Source: Blastopirellula marina DSM 3645
GTDB lineage: Bacteria > Planctomycetota > Planctomycetia > Pirellulales > Pirellulaceae
Assembly: GCF_000153105.1 (NCBI RefSeq)
Contig: NZ_CH672376.1
Location: forward strand, 4,117,315-4,181,314
Direction of reading: 5' to 3'
DNA: 64,000 nt
Positions 38,950 to 48,370 of this stretch are shown one piece after another; the stretch's first letter is position 1; every line of letters starts with the position of its first letter. Both the position numbers and the translations under genes were made by a program. Below the pieces are notes generated by a model. The model saw nothing but the letters and a program-made list of their open reading frames with translations. It did not search any database and was not told the origin of the DNA.

Positions 38950-40734
38950 ATGACTACTCGGGCAATACAATCTCGTTCTCGACCACTCACGATCTTACTG
39001 CTTGCCGGCGGTTTGCTCGTTTCGCCGGGGTGCGTTTCGTGGTTTCACGAAGAGGATGTGGCGATCGTCGACGAATCGCCCGCCGATTGGGAACTCTCGC
39101 GCGTGGTGGGGGATTTAACCGTCCCTGTCGGACTGCAGGTCGCCAAAATCCAAGGCGTGTCGATGGTGACCGGCCTTGATAATACCGGCAGCGATCCGGC
39201 GCCGTCTCCGCTGCAAGAAGCGCTGCTGAACGAGATGCGGATTCGCAAAATCGCCCAACCCAACACCGAACTTGCGTCGCCGCGAACTTCGCTGGTGATC
39301 GCCGAAGCGTATATCGTGCCTGGGGCGCGGGTGGGCCAGCGTGTCGATCTTCGCGTTCTGACTTCGCGCGATTCCGAGACGACCAGCCTGGTGGATGGCT
39401 GGATGCTGGAAACCTCGTTGTCTGAGTCGGCCGTGTTAGAGGGGCGCTTGCGGAAGGGCGAAACGTTCGTTCGCGGCCACGGCGCCATTTTGACGGATAA
39501 CATCCGCGAAGGCCGAGACGACTCTGAGATTCTGCTCAAACGCGGCGTGATCCTCGGCGGCGGCATCCTCAAGAAAGATCGTCCAATCGGACTGGCGATG
39601 CGCGCTGAAAATGTGTCGGTTCAGGCCAGTGCTCGGGTTGGGCAGTCGATCAACTCTCGTTTCTTCAGCTATCAAAACGGCGGCGGCAAGACCGGGGTCG
39701 CCAATCCGTTGGACGACAAAAAGATCGAGCTCCGCGTTCATCCCAAATACTTTGAGAATGTCCCCCGCTTCTTGCGCGTCGTTCGCTATATTCCGATCGG
39801 CGACACGACCGAAGAACGCTTGCAACGCATTCAAAACGCCGAAGCTGAGTTGATGATTCCCGAATCGGCGGAAGCCGGAGCGATGAAGTTGGAAGCGCTC
39901 GGCAAGGATTCGCTCGATTCGTTGAAGAAAGGGCTCGCGTCGAAAAGCCCGCTAGTCCGCTTCTGTGCGGCCGAAGCGCTGGCTTACCTAGATGATCCCG
40001 CCGCGATTCCCACGCTGACCGAAGCGGCGCGTAGTCAAAGCGAATTTCGCCATCGCGCCTATATCGCCTTCGGCACGCTGGACGATTTGACGGTGATCGA
40101 CGAATTGGAAGGGTTGCTCCACTGCGAAAGCGCCGAAGCTCGCTATGGCGCTTTCGACACGCTGCTCGAAAAAACCGGCAAGGCTCCGATCATCCGCGGC
40201 GTCGACATGAAAGGGAAGTTCGTCTTCCATCCGATCCGCTCGAAAGCTTCGCCGCTGGTTCACTTTCGCCTGAGCGAACGTCCCGAAGTGGTCGTCTTTG
40301 GCGACAATATTCCGGTCCGAACCGACGCGATCTTGCTGATGCCCAAGGGGTTGACCGTCACCGGTACGACCGACGGCAAGATCAAAGTGACCCGCGTCGT
40401 CGCCGGCCGCGAGAATCGCTCGTTTGTCTGCGAGCCGACGGTCACCGAATTGATCAAAGGGGTCGTCGACGCCGATGGCGATTATCCCGAGGTGATGAAA
40501 GTTATCTACAGCTTGAAGCAGCAGGGAGCGATCGACGCTCGCGTCGAGGCCGATTCGCTGGCTCATAACGATCGGGTCTATTTTCTGGAACGTGAGGAAG
40601 ATAGCGATTCCGACTACGCGGACGACGAAATGTTGGAAGAAGAAGCGGTTGCAGAGGATGCAGAAGCCGCTGAGTCGGAAGAAATTGCCGCCGGTGAGAA
40701 ATCAGGCGACAAAAGTTGGTGGCGGTTTTGGTAA
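38950..40734 (+). CDS. FlgI-like domain/HEAT-repeat lipoprotein
   Basis: The 594-residue product starts with a signal ending in LLVSPGC (weak lipobox). Residues about 50-250 resemble the flagellar P-ring protein FlgI: GVSMVTGLDNTGSDPAPS for the GxGLVxGLxGTGD motif, TSLVIAEAYIVPGARVGQRVDLRV for VMVTAxLPPFARxGxxIDVxV, then LEGRL...GHGAILTDN. HEAT-like repeats follow (LKKGLASKSPLVRFCAAEALAYLDDPAAIPTL and more), then a beta domain and a very acidic tail ending KSWWRFW. No flagellar gene is nearby, so a non-flagellar envelope role is likely. The ATG at 38950 is chosen over an upstream TTG. Confidence 0.7.
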   Translation: MTTRAIQSRSRPLTILLLAGGLLVSPGCVSWFHEEDVAIVDESPADWELSRVVGDLTVPVGLQVAKIQGVSMVTGLDNTGSDPAPSPLQEALLNEMRIRKIAQPNTELASPRTSLVIAEAYIVPGARVGQRVDLRVLTSRDSETTSLVDGWMLETSLSESAVLEGRLRKGETFVRGHGAILTDNIREGRDDSEILLKRGVILGGGILKKDRPIGLAMRAENVSVQASARVGQSINSRFFSYQNGGGKTGVANPLDDKKIELRVHPKYFENVPRFLRVVRYIPIGDTTEERLQRIQNAEAELMIPESAEAGAMKLEALGKDSLDSLKKGLASKSPLVRFCAAEALAYLDDPAAIPTLTEAARSQSEFRHRAYIAFGTLDDLTVIDELEGLLHCESAEARYGAFDTLLEKTGKAPIIRGVDMKGKFVFHPIRSKASPLVHFRLSERPEVVVFGDNIPVRTDAILLMPKGLTVTGTTDGKIKVTRVVAGRENRSFVCEPTVTELIKGVVDADGDYPEVMKVIYSLKQQGAIDARVEADSLAHNDRVYFLEREEDSDSDYADDEMLEEEAVAEDAEAAESEEIAAGEKSGDKSWWRFW

Positions 40735-40846
40735 ACTAAGAGACTCCCTGTGCGTATATTAGGGGGAATCTGTTTACTTATCTCGCTTGTCGCGCTTGCG
40801 CGACGAGGGACCGGTCCACCATCACCTCCGCGTATCGTTCGTTTCT

Positions 40847-43800
40847 ATGCTGAAGGCGCTCGAACTTGTCGGATTCAAAAGCTTCGCCGACAAAACGCGG
40901 TTCGAGTTCCCCCCCGGCATTACGGTGGTGGTTGGCCCCAATGGTTCTGGTAAGTCGAATATCGTCGATGCGATCAAGTGGGCTTTAGGCGAACAAAGCG
41001 CAAAAAGTCTCCGCGGCAAAGAGATGGCGGACGTCATCTTCAAAGGCGCCGCGTCCGGCGCTCGCAAAGCGATGAACTCGGCCGAAGCGACCATCGTCTT
41101 TGACAATAGCGAAGGCCAACTGGCGATCGATTCGCCCGAAGTCCATGTTTCTCGCCGCGTCTATCGCAGCGGTGAAGCCGAATATCTGATCAATCGTCAC
41201 CCTTGCCGTCTCCGCGATGTCCGCGATCTCTGCAGCGGCACGGGAGTTGGCGCCGACGCCTACGCAATCATCGAGCAAGGCAAGGTCGATACGCTGCTGC
41301 AAGCGTCGGCCCGCGATCGCCGCGCCATTTTTGAAGAAGCGGCCGGCATCAGTCGCTTCAAAGCGAAAAAGGTGGAAACGCAGCGTCGTTTAGAGCGTGT
41401 CGATCAAAACCTGTTGCGCCTGGCCGACATCGTGGACGAGGTCGAAGGACGCCTGAAAAGCGTTCGCGCCCAGGCCGGCAAGGCGCAGCGTTATCGTGAA
41501 TATAGTCAACGCCTGCAAGATTTGCGGGTTAGCGTCGGCCTGGTCGATTGGCGATCGTTGTCGGCGCGGTTGGAAGAATACGAAGTCGAACTCTCGCAAC
41601 TGCGTGACGAGTCCGCCTCGTTAACGCAAGCGGTGCAAGCATCGGAAGAGCGGAGTACGGCGCTGGAAGCGGAATCACGCACGCTCAGCGAAGGTATGGC
41701 CCAAGCCGAAGGGGATCTGTCGCGGGCCGAGCAACGCGTGGCGACCCTGTCCGCTGCATCCAACATGCAATATCGCCAATTGCATGAACTGACCAGCGAT
41801 GTTGCAAGTCGTCGCGAGAGAGTTTCGCGTCTGAAGTCGGCCGAAGCGTCGCTGACGATTGACGTCGCGTCGATCCGCGGCCTCTTGGACGCCGCTCGCT
41901 TGCAGTACGACACCGTGGTCGAAGAACTGCATAGCGTCGAGGAGACCGCCGCCGACTTGGAGTCAGGCGTCGAACAGCTTCGCAAAGATCGCGAAGTCCG
42001 TCGCCAGCGGCACGTCGAGTTGCTCAAAGAAGCTTCGAGCCTGGAGAACTCGATCGGCGCGATCGAAGCCGAAGTCGCCGCCGCCCAAAGACGATCCAGC
42101 GAAGTGGGTGAACAATACAGCGAAATTTGCGGCTTGATCGCCAGTCAGCAACAAGAGCTGGCCAATTTTGAAGAAGAAGGCGCCCGCGTCGCGATTGACC
42201 TGCAACGCAAGCAAGACCGTCTGGACGTCACGCAAGATCGCCTGAGCCGACAACGTGACGACCTGCGTGCGCGGCAAGAGGCGTTATCGACGCTGCAGCA
42301 TCGCCGCGCCGCGATTCATGAACGAGCCAAAGTGCTCGACGAGCTTGAGAAGCGGTACGAAGGGCTTAACGCCGGCGTCAAAGAAGTGCTATCACGCGCT
42401 CGCGACGAAAAGGAGTATCACTTCCGCTCGGTCGCCGGTCTGGTCGCCGATGTCTTTCAGGTCGACGTGCAGATCGCCACGTTGATCGAAATCGCACTGG
42501 GAGACGCCGCGCATTACGTCGTTCTGCGTGATAGCGGGCTCGTTGACGCGATTGAAGACGGAACCGTCCACTTTCCGGGGCGCGTCGGACTGATCGAGCT
42601 CGCGAGTTGTTTGCCGCGGGTAGGCGAAGAAGACGAAGAGAAACTGGCCGAAGAGGGCGATGTTCGTGGACGGGCCGATCGGTTCGTCGAGACGGCCGAA
42701 GAATTTACGCCGCTGGTGAATCAATTGCTCGGCGACGCATGGATTGTCAGCGATCTGGCGGCCGCTCGACGCTTGCAACGGCAATACCCACGTCGTCGCT
42801 TTGTCGCGGAAACCGGAGAAATGCTGGAGGCGGACGGACGCATCTACGTCGGGCCGCGGGCCAACGCTTCCGGGATTATTTCGCGTCGCAGCGAACTGCG
42901 ATCTCTGCGTGATCAACTAGCCGATCTAGATGAAGAGATCGCCGGCGGGCGCAGCGAAATCGCCGCTTTGCAGCATGAAATTGCCGAAGCCGACGACGAA
43001 TTGCGCAGCGCCATCGACGAACATCGGGAAGCGAGCCTGCTCCAGTCAGAGCATCGCGCTCGACTTGCTTCGGTGCAGCAGCAACTCGAGCATCTGGCCC
43101 GCGATCAGCAGCGCAGCGGCCAAGAGCAGGAAGCGATTCGTCGCCAAATCGAAGATGGGGACTCACGCTTGCAGGCGGTTCGTCATTCGCTGGCCGAAAA
43201 GCAGCGCGAAACCGCCAACTTGGAGAGAGCGGCCGATGACGATCACGCCAAAGCGGCGATGCTGGAGAGCGAGCGAGCCCAGGTCGGACAGCAAGCGACG
43301 AGCTTAAAGATCGAGTTGGCGAAAAGTGAGCAACAAGTCGGCTCGCTGGGACAGCAAGCGAATCAGACCGAGCAGGCGCTGATCGAAAAATCGCAAGCGA
43401 TTTCGGAAAACCGCGAGCGGCTGCTAGCCGAGCAGACGCAGTATCAGACGCTCGAACGCGAGATCCTGTCGGCCAACGGCGAACTGGCCCATTTGTTCCT
43501 GGTTCGCGAACAACGCTATCGCGAGGTCCACTCTGGCCGCGTTCGTCGTCGCACGATCGAAACGCAGCGCGCCGAGATCACCGCCGAAGCGCAACGGATG
43601 CGGCGTGAACTGGACGAAGTCGCCCAACGTGTCCATCGCAAAGAACTTGCCGGCGGCGATTTGCGTCACGAACGAGGGACGCTAGCAGCGCGACTGCTGG
43701 AAGATTACGGCATCGAGATCAGTAAGTTCGTCGACAAGCAAGACATCGAGCCGATCGAAGATCGCCAAGCGGTGGACGAAGAGATCGCCGAATTGCGCCG

Positions 43801-44476
43801 CAAGGTGACCAACATCGGCGCCGTCAACGTCGACGCATTGCAAGAACTGGATGAATTAGAGCAGCGGTTCGCCCATCTGTCCGGTCAGTTGACCGATTTA
43901 ACCGAAGCGAAACAGTCGCTTGAAAAGATCATCCACAAGATCAACGCCGACAGTCGCCGGTTGTTTGAAGAAACGCTGGCGACGGTGCGCGACAACTTCC
44001 GGCAACTCTTTCGCAAGGTGTTCGGCGGCGGCTCGGCGGACATCATTTTGGAAGAAGGGGTCGACGTGCTGGAAGCCGGCGTTGATATCGTCGTAACTCC
44101 GCCGGGTAAGAACACGCTGCATATCTCGCTGCTGAGCGGCGGCGAGCGCGCTTTGACGGCAGTGACGCTGTTGCTAGCCATCTTTCAGTTTCGCCCTAGT
44201 CCTTTCTGTATTTTGGACGAAGTGGACGGTCCGCTCGATGAAGCGAACATTGGACGCTTCGTTGACGTCCTGAAGGGGTTCTTGGACTGGACGCGGTTTG
44301 TGATCGTGACGCACTCCAAAGCGACGATGGCGGCGGCCTCGACGTTGTATGGGGTGACGATGCAAGAGTCGGGCGTGTCGAAACGAGTCTCGGTGCAATT
44401 TGATGACGTCAGCGAGGACGGCGAGATTTCGCAAGCTGCGGTCGAGCGCGACGGCGGCGATGCGCAAGTTGCGTAA
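40847..44476 (+). CDS. smc: Chromosome segregation protein SMC
   Basis: The 1209-residue ATPase compacts and separates chromosomes. Walker A is GPNGSGKSN (residues 30-38), the C-motif is LLSGGERALTAVTLLLAIF and Walker B FCILDEVDGPLDEAN. Two long coiled coils flank a hinge with SVAGLVADVFQVDV...LIEIALGDAAHYVV. The ATG at 40847 starts MLKALELVGFKSFADKTRF as in the family; the longer frame from 40787 is not conserved. scpA/scpB are not adjacent. It starts 112 bp after the FlgI-like gene. Confidence 0.97.
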   Translation: MLKALELVGFKSFADKTRFEFPPGITVVVGPNGSGKSNIVDAIKWALGEQSAKSLRGKEMADVIFKGAASGARKAMNSAEATIVFDNSEGQLAIDSPEVHVSRRVYRSGEAEYLINRHPCRLRDVRDLCSGTGVGADAYAIIEQGKVDTLLQASARDRRAIFEEAAGISRFKAKKVETQRRLERVDQNLLRLADIVDEVEGRLKSVRAQAGKAQRYREYSQRLQDLRVSVGLVDWRSLSARLEEYEVELSQLRDESASLTQAVQASEERSTALEAESRTLSEGMAQAEGDLSRAEQRVATLSAASNMQYRQLHELTSDVASRRERVSRLKSAEASLTIDVASIRGLLDAARLQYDTVVEELHSVEETAADLESGVEQLRKDREVRRQRHVELLKEASSLENSIGAIEAEVAAAQRRSSEVGEQYSEICGLIASQQQELANFEEEGARVAIDLQRKQDRLDVTQDRLSRQRDDLRARQEALSTLQHRRAAIHERAKVLDELEKRYEGLNAGVKEVLSRARDEKEYHFRSVAGLVADVFQVDVQIATLIEIALGDAAHYVVLRDSGLVDAIEDGTVHFPGRVGLIELASCLPRVGEEDEEKLAEEGDVRGRADRFVETAEEFTPLVNQLLGDAWIVSDLAAARRLQRQYPRRRFVAETGEMLEADGRIYVGPRANASGIISRRSELRSLRDQLADLDEEIAGGRSEIAALQHEIAEADDELRSAIDEHREASLLQSEHRARLASVQQQLEHLARDQQRSGQEQEAIRRQIEDGDSRLQAVRHSLAEKQRETANLERAADDDHAKAAMLESERAQVGQQATSLKIELAKSEQQVGSLGQQANQTEQALIEKSQAISENRERLLAEQTQYQTLEREILSANGELAHLFLVREQRYREVHSGRVRRRTIETQRAEITAEAQRMRRELDEVAQRVHRKELAGGDLRHERGTLAARLLEDYGIEISKFVDKQDIEPIEDRQAVDEEIAELRRKVTNIGAVNVDALQELDELEQRFAHLSGQLTDLTEAKQSLEKIIHKINADSRRLFEETLATVRDNFRQLFRKVFGGGSADIILEEGVDVLEAGVDIVVTPPGKNTLHISLLSGGERALTAVTLLLAIFQFRPSPFCILDEVDGPLDEANIGRFVDVLKGFLDWTRFVIVTHSKATMAAASTLYGVTMQESGVSKRVSVQFDDVSEDGEISQAAVERDGGDAQVA

Positions 44477-45212
44477 CTGCAGAAGCTCCCTAATCATTAC
44501 AATTGCTGCGACTCGCTCTATCTTCCGCGCATATAATTAAATGTTTGGCGAAGAAATCGTCTGCGGCGACATGCCTAGCGCTGTCCATTCTAACCCGGCT
44601 AATGAGAACGACTTGCATCGGTCGGGCTCGATAGGATTCGGATAGCGCCGGTCGCGCCGTGCGATACGATTTTGCTTGTTGGCGGCGTCTGCGCGGAAAG
44701 ATGCTAAAGAAAAACCCCCGATTGACTCGAAATTAAGCTTCGGAAGGTTTGTTCTGTCGAATTGCGTCCACAAGACGTCTCGCGGAATGGACCGGCAAGG
44801 GGGGTACATCTCAATCAGGGCGTAAGCCGCAACGTTTCGCAACGGACGGGAGCGAATCGTGGTGGAGTTACGTCTTCTATGAGGGGATCCCTTAAGCCGC
44901 CACCTCGCCGAATCATCGGATTCGAAGCGAAGCGAAGCGGTTGGGAAGCAATATCTCATCCTCTTCGCAGACATTCGCTTTCGGTGGTTAGACAGATGAG
45001 GCGCGGAGTCAGAAGGAACTGAACACGAGCCACAGAAGCGATGCATTTTTATCAGCCCTAACCCAGATGTTTGCGGTAGCCGGACAAGTCCCACTGTCGG
45101 CGCGAGGGAAGAAGCGTCAAGGCGACGCTGCAAGCAAGGGCTGGACGCGTGTTTCCGGTTTTCGGAAACGCGGTGGAGGTCAACTCAACTAGAGAGTAAC
45201 GGAGAGCCTGAG
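44477..45212. other. 736-bp intergenic region with a 5'-leader hairpin
   Basis: No gene is accepted. A 198-codon minus-strand frame (44537-45133) is Arg/Ser-rich without motifs. GTTTCCG (45151-45157) and CGGAAAC (45163-45169) form a perfect hairpin 44 bp before the next gene, possibly in its 5' leader. The AGCGAAGCGAAGCGG stretch near 44932 is a short tandem repeat. No known RNA family was recognised. Confidence 0.45.
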
Positions 45213-45785
45213 ATGAAGGTCTTCACAACAGGACAGGTCGCGAAGATCTGTAAAGTGGCCCCGCGCACGGTAAGCAAGTGGTTCGATTCGGGCCGTCTTA
45301 AAGGTTACCGGATTCCGGGGTCGCAAGACCGCAGAATTCCGCGGGAATACTTGATTAAGTTTTTGAAAGAGCACGGGATGCCCTTGGGTGACCTCGAAGA
45401 CGAGGCCATGGCCAAGTGTTTGATCGTCGCTCAAGATCAGGTCTTGGTCGAGAACTTGCGTCGTGAACTGCCGCCCGAAAAGTCATTCAAGGTCGCTGTG
45501 GCCGCGAGTGGTTTTGAAGCCGGTATTCAAGCCGAAGGTTTTCACCCCGACTGCATCATCGTCGATTTTTCGATCGGCCGCGTCGAAGCGTTGCAGATTT
45601 GCCAAAATCTGCGTCGCAACATCGATTTCGCCGAAACGATTCTCATCGCCTTGTTGCCCGATGACGGCAACCCGATGAGCTTCGATCGCTCGACGATCAA
45701 TGAAACCTTTAAGAAGCCGTTCGATGCCGCTTTGCTGGCTGAGCGCCTTCGCACGCTGATTGGCGCCAAGAAAGAATTGGTCTAG
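45213..45785 (+). CDS. Helix-turn-helix (excisionase/MerR-like) regulator with degenerate receiver domain
   Basis: The 190-residue product begins with a BldC/excisionase-type HTH: FTTGQVAKICKVAPRTVSKWFDSGRLKGYRIPGSQDRRIPREYLIKFLKEHG. Residues about 67-190 form a receiver-like domain: KCLIVAQDQVLVENLRREL, CIIVDFSIGRVEAL (Asp118 at the phosphoacceptor place), IALLPDD and FKKPFD (Lys168). The usual first acid is Gln74 (AQD instead of VDD) and the switch Thr/Ser is Leu, so phosphorylation may be lost or altered. HTH plus receiver in this order is common in planctomycetes. It has a good GGAGAG ribosome binding site and its own terminator. Confidence 0.75.
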   Translation: MKVFTTGQVAKICKVAPRTVSKWFDSGRLKGYRIPGSQDRRIPREYLIKFLKEHGMPLGDLEDEAMAKCLIVAQDQVLVENLRRELPPEKSFKVAVAASGFEAGIQAEGFHPDCIIVDFSIGRVEALQICQNLRRNIDFAETILIALLPDDGNPMSFDRSTINETFKKPFDAALLAERLRTLIGAKKELV

Positions 45786-45820
45786 TCAGCTAGTCGACAA
45801 TAAATCGCCGATACGATACT

Positions 45821-45850
45821 ACGCCGCGGACAGACCCCCGCGGCGTTTTT
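45821..45850 (+). terminator. Rho-independent terminator of the HTH-receiver gene
   Basis: ACGCCGCGG (45821-45829) pairs with CCGCGGCGT (45838-45846) across an eight-base loop, followed by five T. It is 35 bp after the stop. Confidence 0.85.
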
Positions 45851-46026
45851 ATTGCGCCTAGCGCAAACTTTCGATTCTCGCACCAATTGCGCGGTTATCG
45901 ACTGAGGACCCCCGCGGTTGTAAAACCACAGGGCGACGCCTTCGTTTGCCGCCAAAAGGCCTCTTTTCAAGGTTCGACGGCAGGTTACCATGGTGGGTTG
46001 TCCTCACTTCAACCTTGACGGGGAAT

Positions 46027-46545
46027 ATGGCCGGCGAACTAACCCATTTCGACGACTCCGGCGCCAGCCGCATGGTCGACGTCAGCGCCAAGCCGACGAC
46101 GACCAGAACGGCCAAGGCCGAAGCGTCCGTCGTGATGGCCGCCGCCACGGTTGCCCGCATCGCGCAGCGCGATCTGGGGAAGGGGGATGTGCTGGAAGTC
46201 GCTCGGTTGGCCGGCATCATGGCCGCCAAACGAACCGGCGAGTGGATACCGCTTTGTCACCCTATTCCGTTGGAAGGGGTGTCGATTGACTTTCGTTTTG
46301 TGGACGCGACAACCTTGGTGATTGAAGCGTCGACCCGAACCACCGGCAAAACCGGCGTCGAGATGGAAGCGCTGACCGCGGCTTCCGCGGCCGCGTTGAC
46401 CGTGTACGACATGTGTAAATCAATCGATCGGGAGATGGAGATTCGCGCGGTTCGTCTGTTAGAAAAAACAGGCGGACGTTCGGGTCACTTTGTCCGATCG
46501 GCCGATGGCGACCCTGCGGACTCCGCACCACAGCGGGAACGCTGA
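46027..46545 (+). CDS. moaC: Cyclic pyranopterin monophosphate synthase (MoaC)
   Basis: MoaC makes cyclic pyranopterin monophosphate in molybdenum cofactor synthesis. The 172-residue product shows THFDDSGASRMVDVSAKPTTTRTA at the start, AGIMAAKRTGEWIPLCHPIPLEGVSIDF and TGKTGVEMEALTAASAAALTVYDMCKSIDREMEI, all family hallmarks. The ATG at 46027 begins at conserved sequence. No other moa gene is nearby. It is followed after 31 bp by the polyprenyl synthase. Confidence 0.96.
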   Translation: MAGELTHFDDSGASRMVDVSAKPTTTRTAKAEASVVMAAATVARIAQRDLGKGDVLEVARLAGIMAAKRTGEWIPLCHPIPLEGVSIDFRFVDATTLVIEASTRTTGKTGVEMEALTAASAAALTVYDMCKSIDREMEIRAVRLLEKTGGRSGHFVRSADGDPADSAPQRER

Positions 46546-46576
46546 TTTTCGACCGACAGTATTAGGCGATTTTGTT

Positions 46577-47593
46577 GTGAGCCAAACAGCCAACGGCGCA
46601 TCCCGCTCTTTCCCAGCCGACGCCCAGTTTCTCTCGTCGGCATACGGCGGCATTGCGCCAGAGATGGCGGCCGTCGAAGAAATTCTGAATCGCGAGATGA
46701 GTTCGCGGTACGAGTCGGTCAACGAGGTCGTCTCGTATGGATGCATGCTCGGCGGTAAGCGAATGCGCCCGGCCCTCTTGCTGTTGGCCGCCAAAGCTTG
46801 CGGCCAAGTGACCGACGCTCACTACACGTTGGGCGCCGTGATCGAGATGATCCACACCGCGACTCTCGTCCATGACGATGTGCTGGACGAAGCCGATCAG
46901 CGCCGCCATTTGGCGACGGTCAACTCGCGCTGGAATAACGAGACCAGCGTGCTGCTGGGCGACTTCCTCTTCTCGCATGCGTTCTACTTGGCGACGATGC
47001 TGCCGACCACCTGCGCGGCCCGCATGATCGGTCGTTCAACCAACATCGTCTGCGAAGGCGAACTACGGCAGATCGCCAGTCGTCAGGCATTTGAAACCAC
47101 GGAAGAAGAGTACCTGGCGATCATCGACGCCAAGACGGCCGAACTGTGTGCGTGTGCTTGTGAACTCGGCGCTCGCTACGCGGAAGCGAGCGAAGAACAG
47201 ATCGCCGCGCTCGAGAAATTCGGCCGTGATCTCGGCATCGCCTTCCAGATCGCCGATGACCTGTTGGATGTCGAAGGAAACGAAGTCGAGACCGGTAAGT
47301 CGCTGGGGACCGATCTCGAAAAGCAAAAACCGACGCTGCCGCTGATTTACGCGCTGCATTACTTTCAAGGAGAACAGCGCGAACAAGTCTTGGCGATCGT
47401 CGAAGGTCCGGCTGAGAATCGCGGTCCCGGCTTGCGTCCTTGGCTGGCTCAGTGCGACGCGCTCGGTTACGCTCGCCGCCGCGCGAATGAATATATTCAA
47501 TCGGCGATCGCGGCGCTCTCGATCTTGCCCCACTCCGAATCGCGCACGACGCTGGAGCAACTCGCCAGCTTTGTGACGGCGCGGTCTTGCTAG
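46577..47593 (+). CDS. Trans-isoprenyl (long-chain polyprenyl) diphosphate synthase
   Basis: The 338-residue product condenses isopentenyl diphosphate units to a polyprenyl chain, probably the quinone side chain. The first aspartate-rich motif is HDDVLDEADQRR, the second FQIADDLLDVEGNE; GGKRMRPALLLLAAKA, EGELRQIASR and KTAELCACACELGA also match IspB/HepT-type enzymes. I chose GTG at 46577; the frame stays open back to 46490, inside moaC, so an overlapping start is also possible. Product chain length cannot be told with certainty. Confidence 0.9.
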   Translation: MSQTANGASRSFPADAQFLSSAYGGIAPEMAAVEEILNREMSSRYESVNEVVSYGCMLGGKRMRPALLLLAAKACGQVTDAHYTLGAVIEMIHTATLVHDDVLDEADQRRHLATVNSRWNNETSVLLGDFLFSHAFYLATMLPTTCAARMIGRSTNIVCEGELRQIASRQAFETTEEEYLAIIDAKTAELCACACELGARYAEASEEQIAALEKFGRDLGIAFQIADDLLDVEGNEVETGKSLGTDLEKQKPTLPLIYALHYFQGEQREQVLAIVEGPAENRGPGLRPWLAQCDALGYARRRANEYIQSAIAALSILPHSESRTTLEQLASFVTARSC

Positions 47594-47655
47594 GAATCGG
47601 TCGCTATCGCTCGTAGCGGACCAGAGGAAGCGTTTTTGGCCCGCACAAGCGGACC

Positions 47656-48129
47656 CTACGGCTGGGTTGGACTGCGCGGCGTGTTGAGCATCGGCTGTAG
47701 TTCGTCCACAAAGTCGTGAACATCTTTGAACTCGCGATAGACGCTGGCGAAGCGGACGTAGGCGACTTGATCGATCTTCTGCAGATGACGCATCACCAGC
47801 TCGCCGATGTAGTGGCTTTCGACTTCTCCTTCACATTCGACGTAGATGTCACTTTCGACGCCGGAGACGATACCCTCGATTTGGGATTCGCTGATCGGCC
47901 GTTTCCAGCAAGCGAGCGCCAATCCTTTTTTGATCTTCTCCGGCATGAACGGCTCGCGCACGTTGTCCTTTTTGATGATCTTGATCGACATCTCTTCGAC
48001 CCGCTCATAGGTCGTATAGCGACGCTTGCAGCCGAGACATTCGCGGCGACGACGGATCGAGAACCCGTCCTGACTAGCGCGCGAGTCAATCACTTTGTCG
48101 TTATCCGTACGGCAAAATGGGCAACGCAT
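47656..48129 (-). CDS. nrdR: NrdR transcriptional repressor
   Basis: NrdR represses ribonucleotide reductase genes in response to ATP/dATP. The 157-residue product has the N-terminal zinc ribbon MRCPFCRTDNDKVIDSRAS...RRRRECLGCKRRYTTYERVE (Cys3, Cys6, Cys31, Cys34) and the ATP-cone (IIKKDNVREPFMPEKIKKGLALACWKRPIS). Length and order fit. It stands alone, convergent with the polyprenyl synthase. Confidence 0.97.
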   Translation of the reverse strand: MRCPFCRTDNDKVIDSRASQDGFSIRRRRECLGCKRRYTTYERVEEMSIKIIKKDNVREPFMPEKIKKGLALACWKRPISESQIEGIVSGVESDIYVECEGEVESHYIGELVMRHLQKIDQVAYVRFASVYREFKDVHDFVDELQPMLNTPRSPTQP

Positions 48130-48370
48130 GCTAAAAAATTCCGCGAGGGGGAGAAGCTCGATAAACGAGCGATTTCTTCAATATACACGAACGGGTCGGC
48201 TCGCGTACGAAAATCCGTTGGTTTCAAATGGGAGATTATCCGGAGCGGCGTGCGCTGCAGCCCCATTTCTGAGCCGCTATAATGGCCCACTTGTGGCGGC
48301 CAAGAATTGGGCGGCCGTAACGAATACACTATCAAAAGTCCCCCTCTAGTCACTGCAACGAGGATGCGCA

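Noticed and set aside
38950-40734. True flagellar P-ring gene
   Set aside because: No flagellar neighbours, the FlgI-like part is only one third of the protein, and HEAT-like repeats and an acidic tail follow.
44537-45133. 198-codon minus-strand frame between smc and the HTH-receiver gene
   Set aside because: Arg/Ser/Pro-rich product with no domain, no ribosome binding site and no codon pattern of a real gene.
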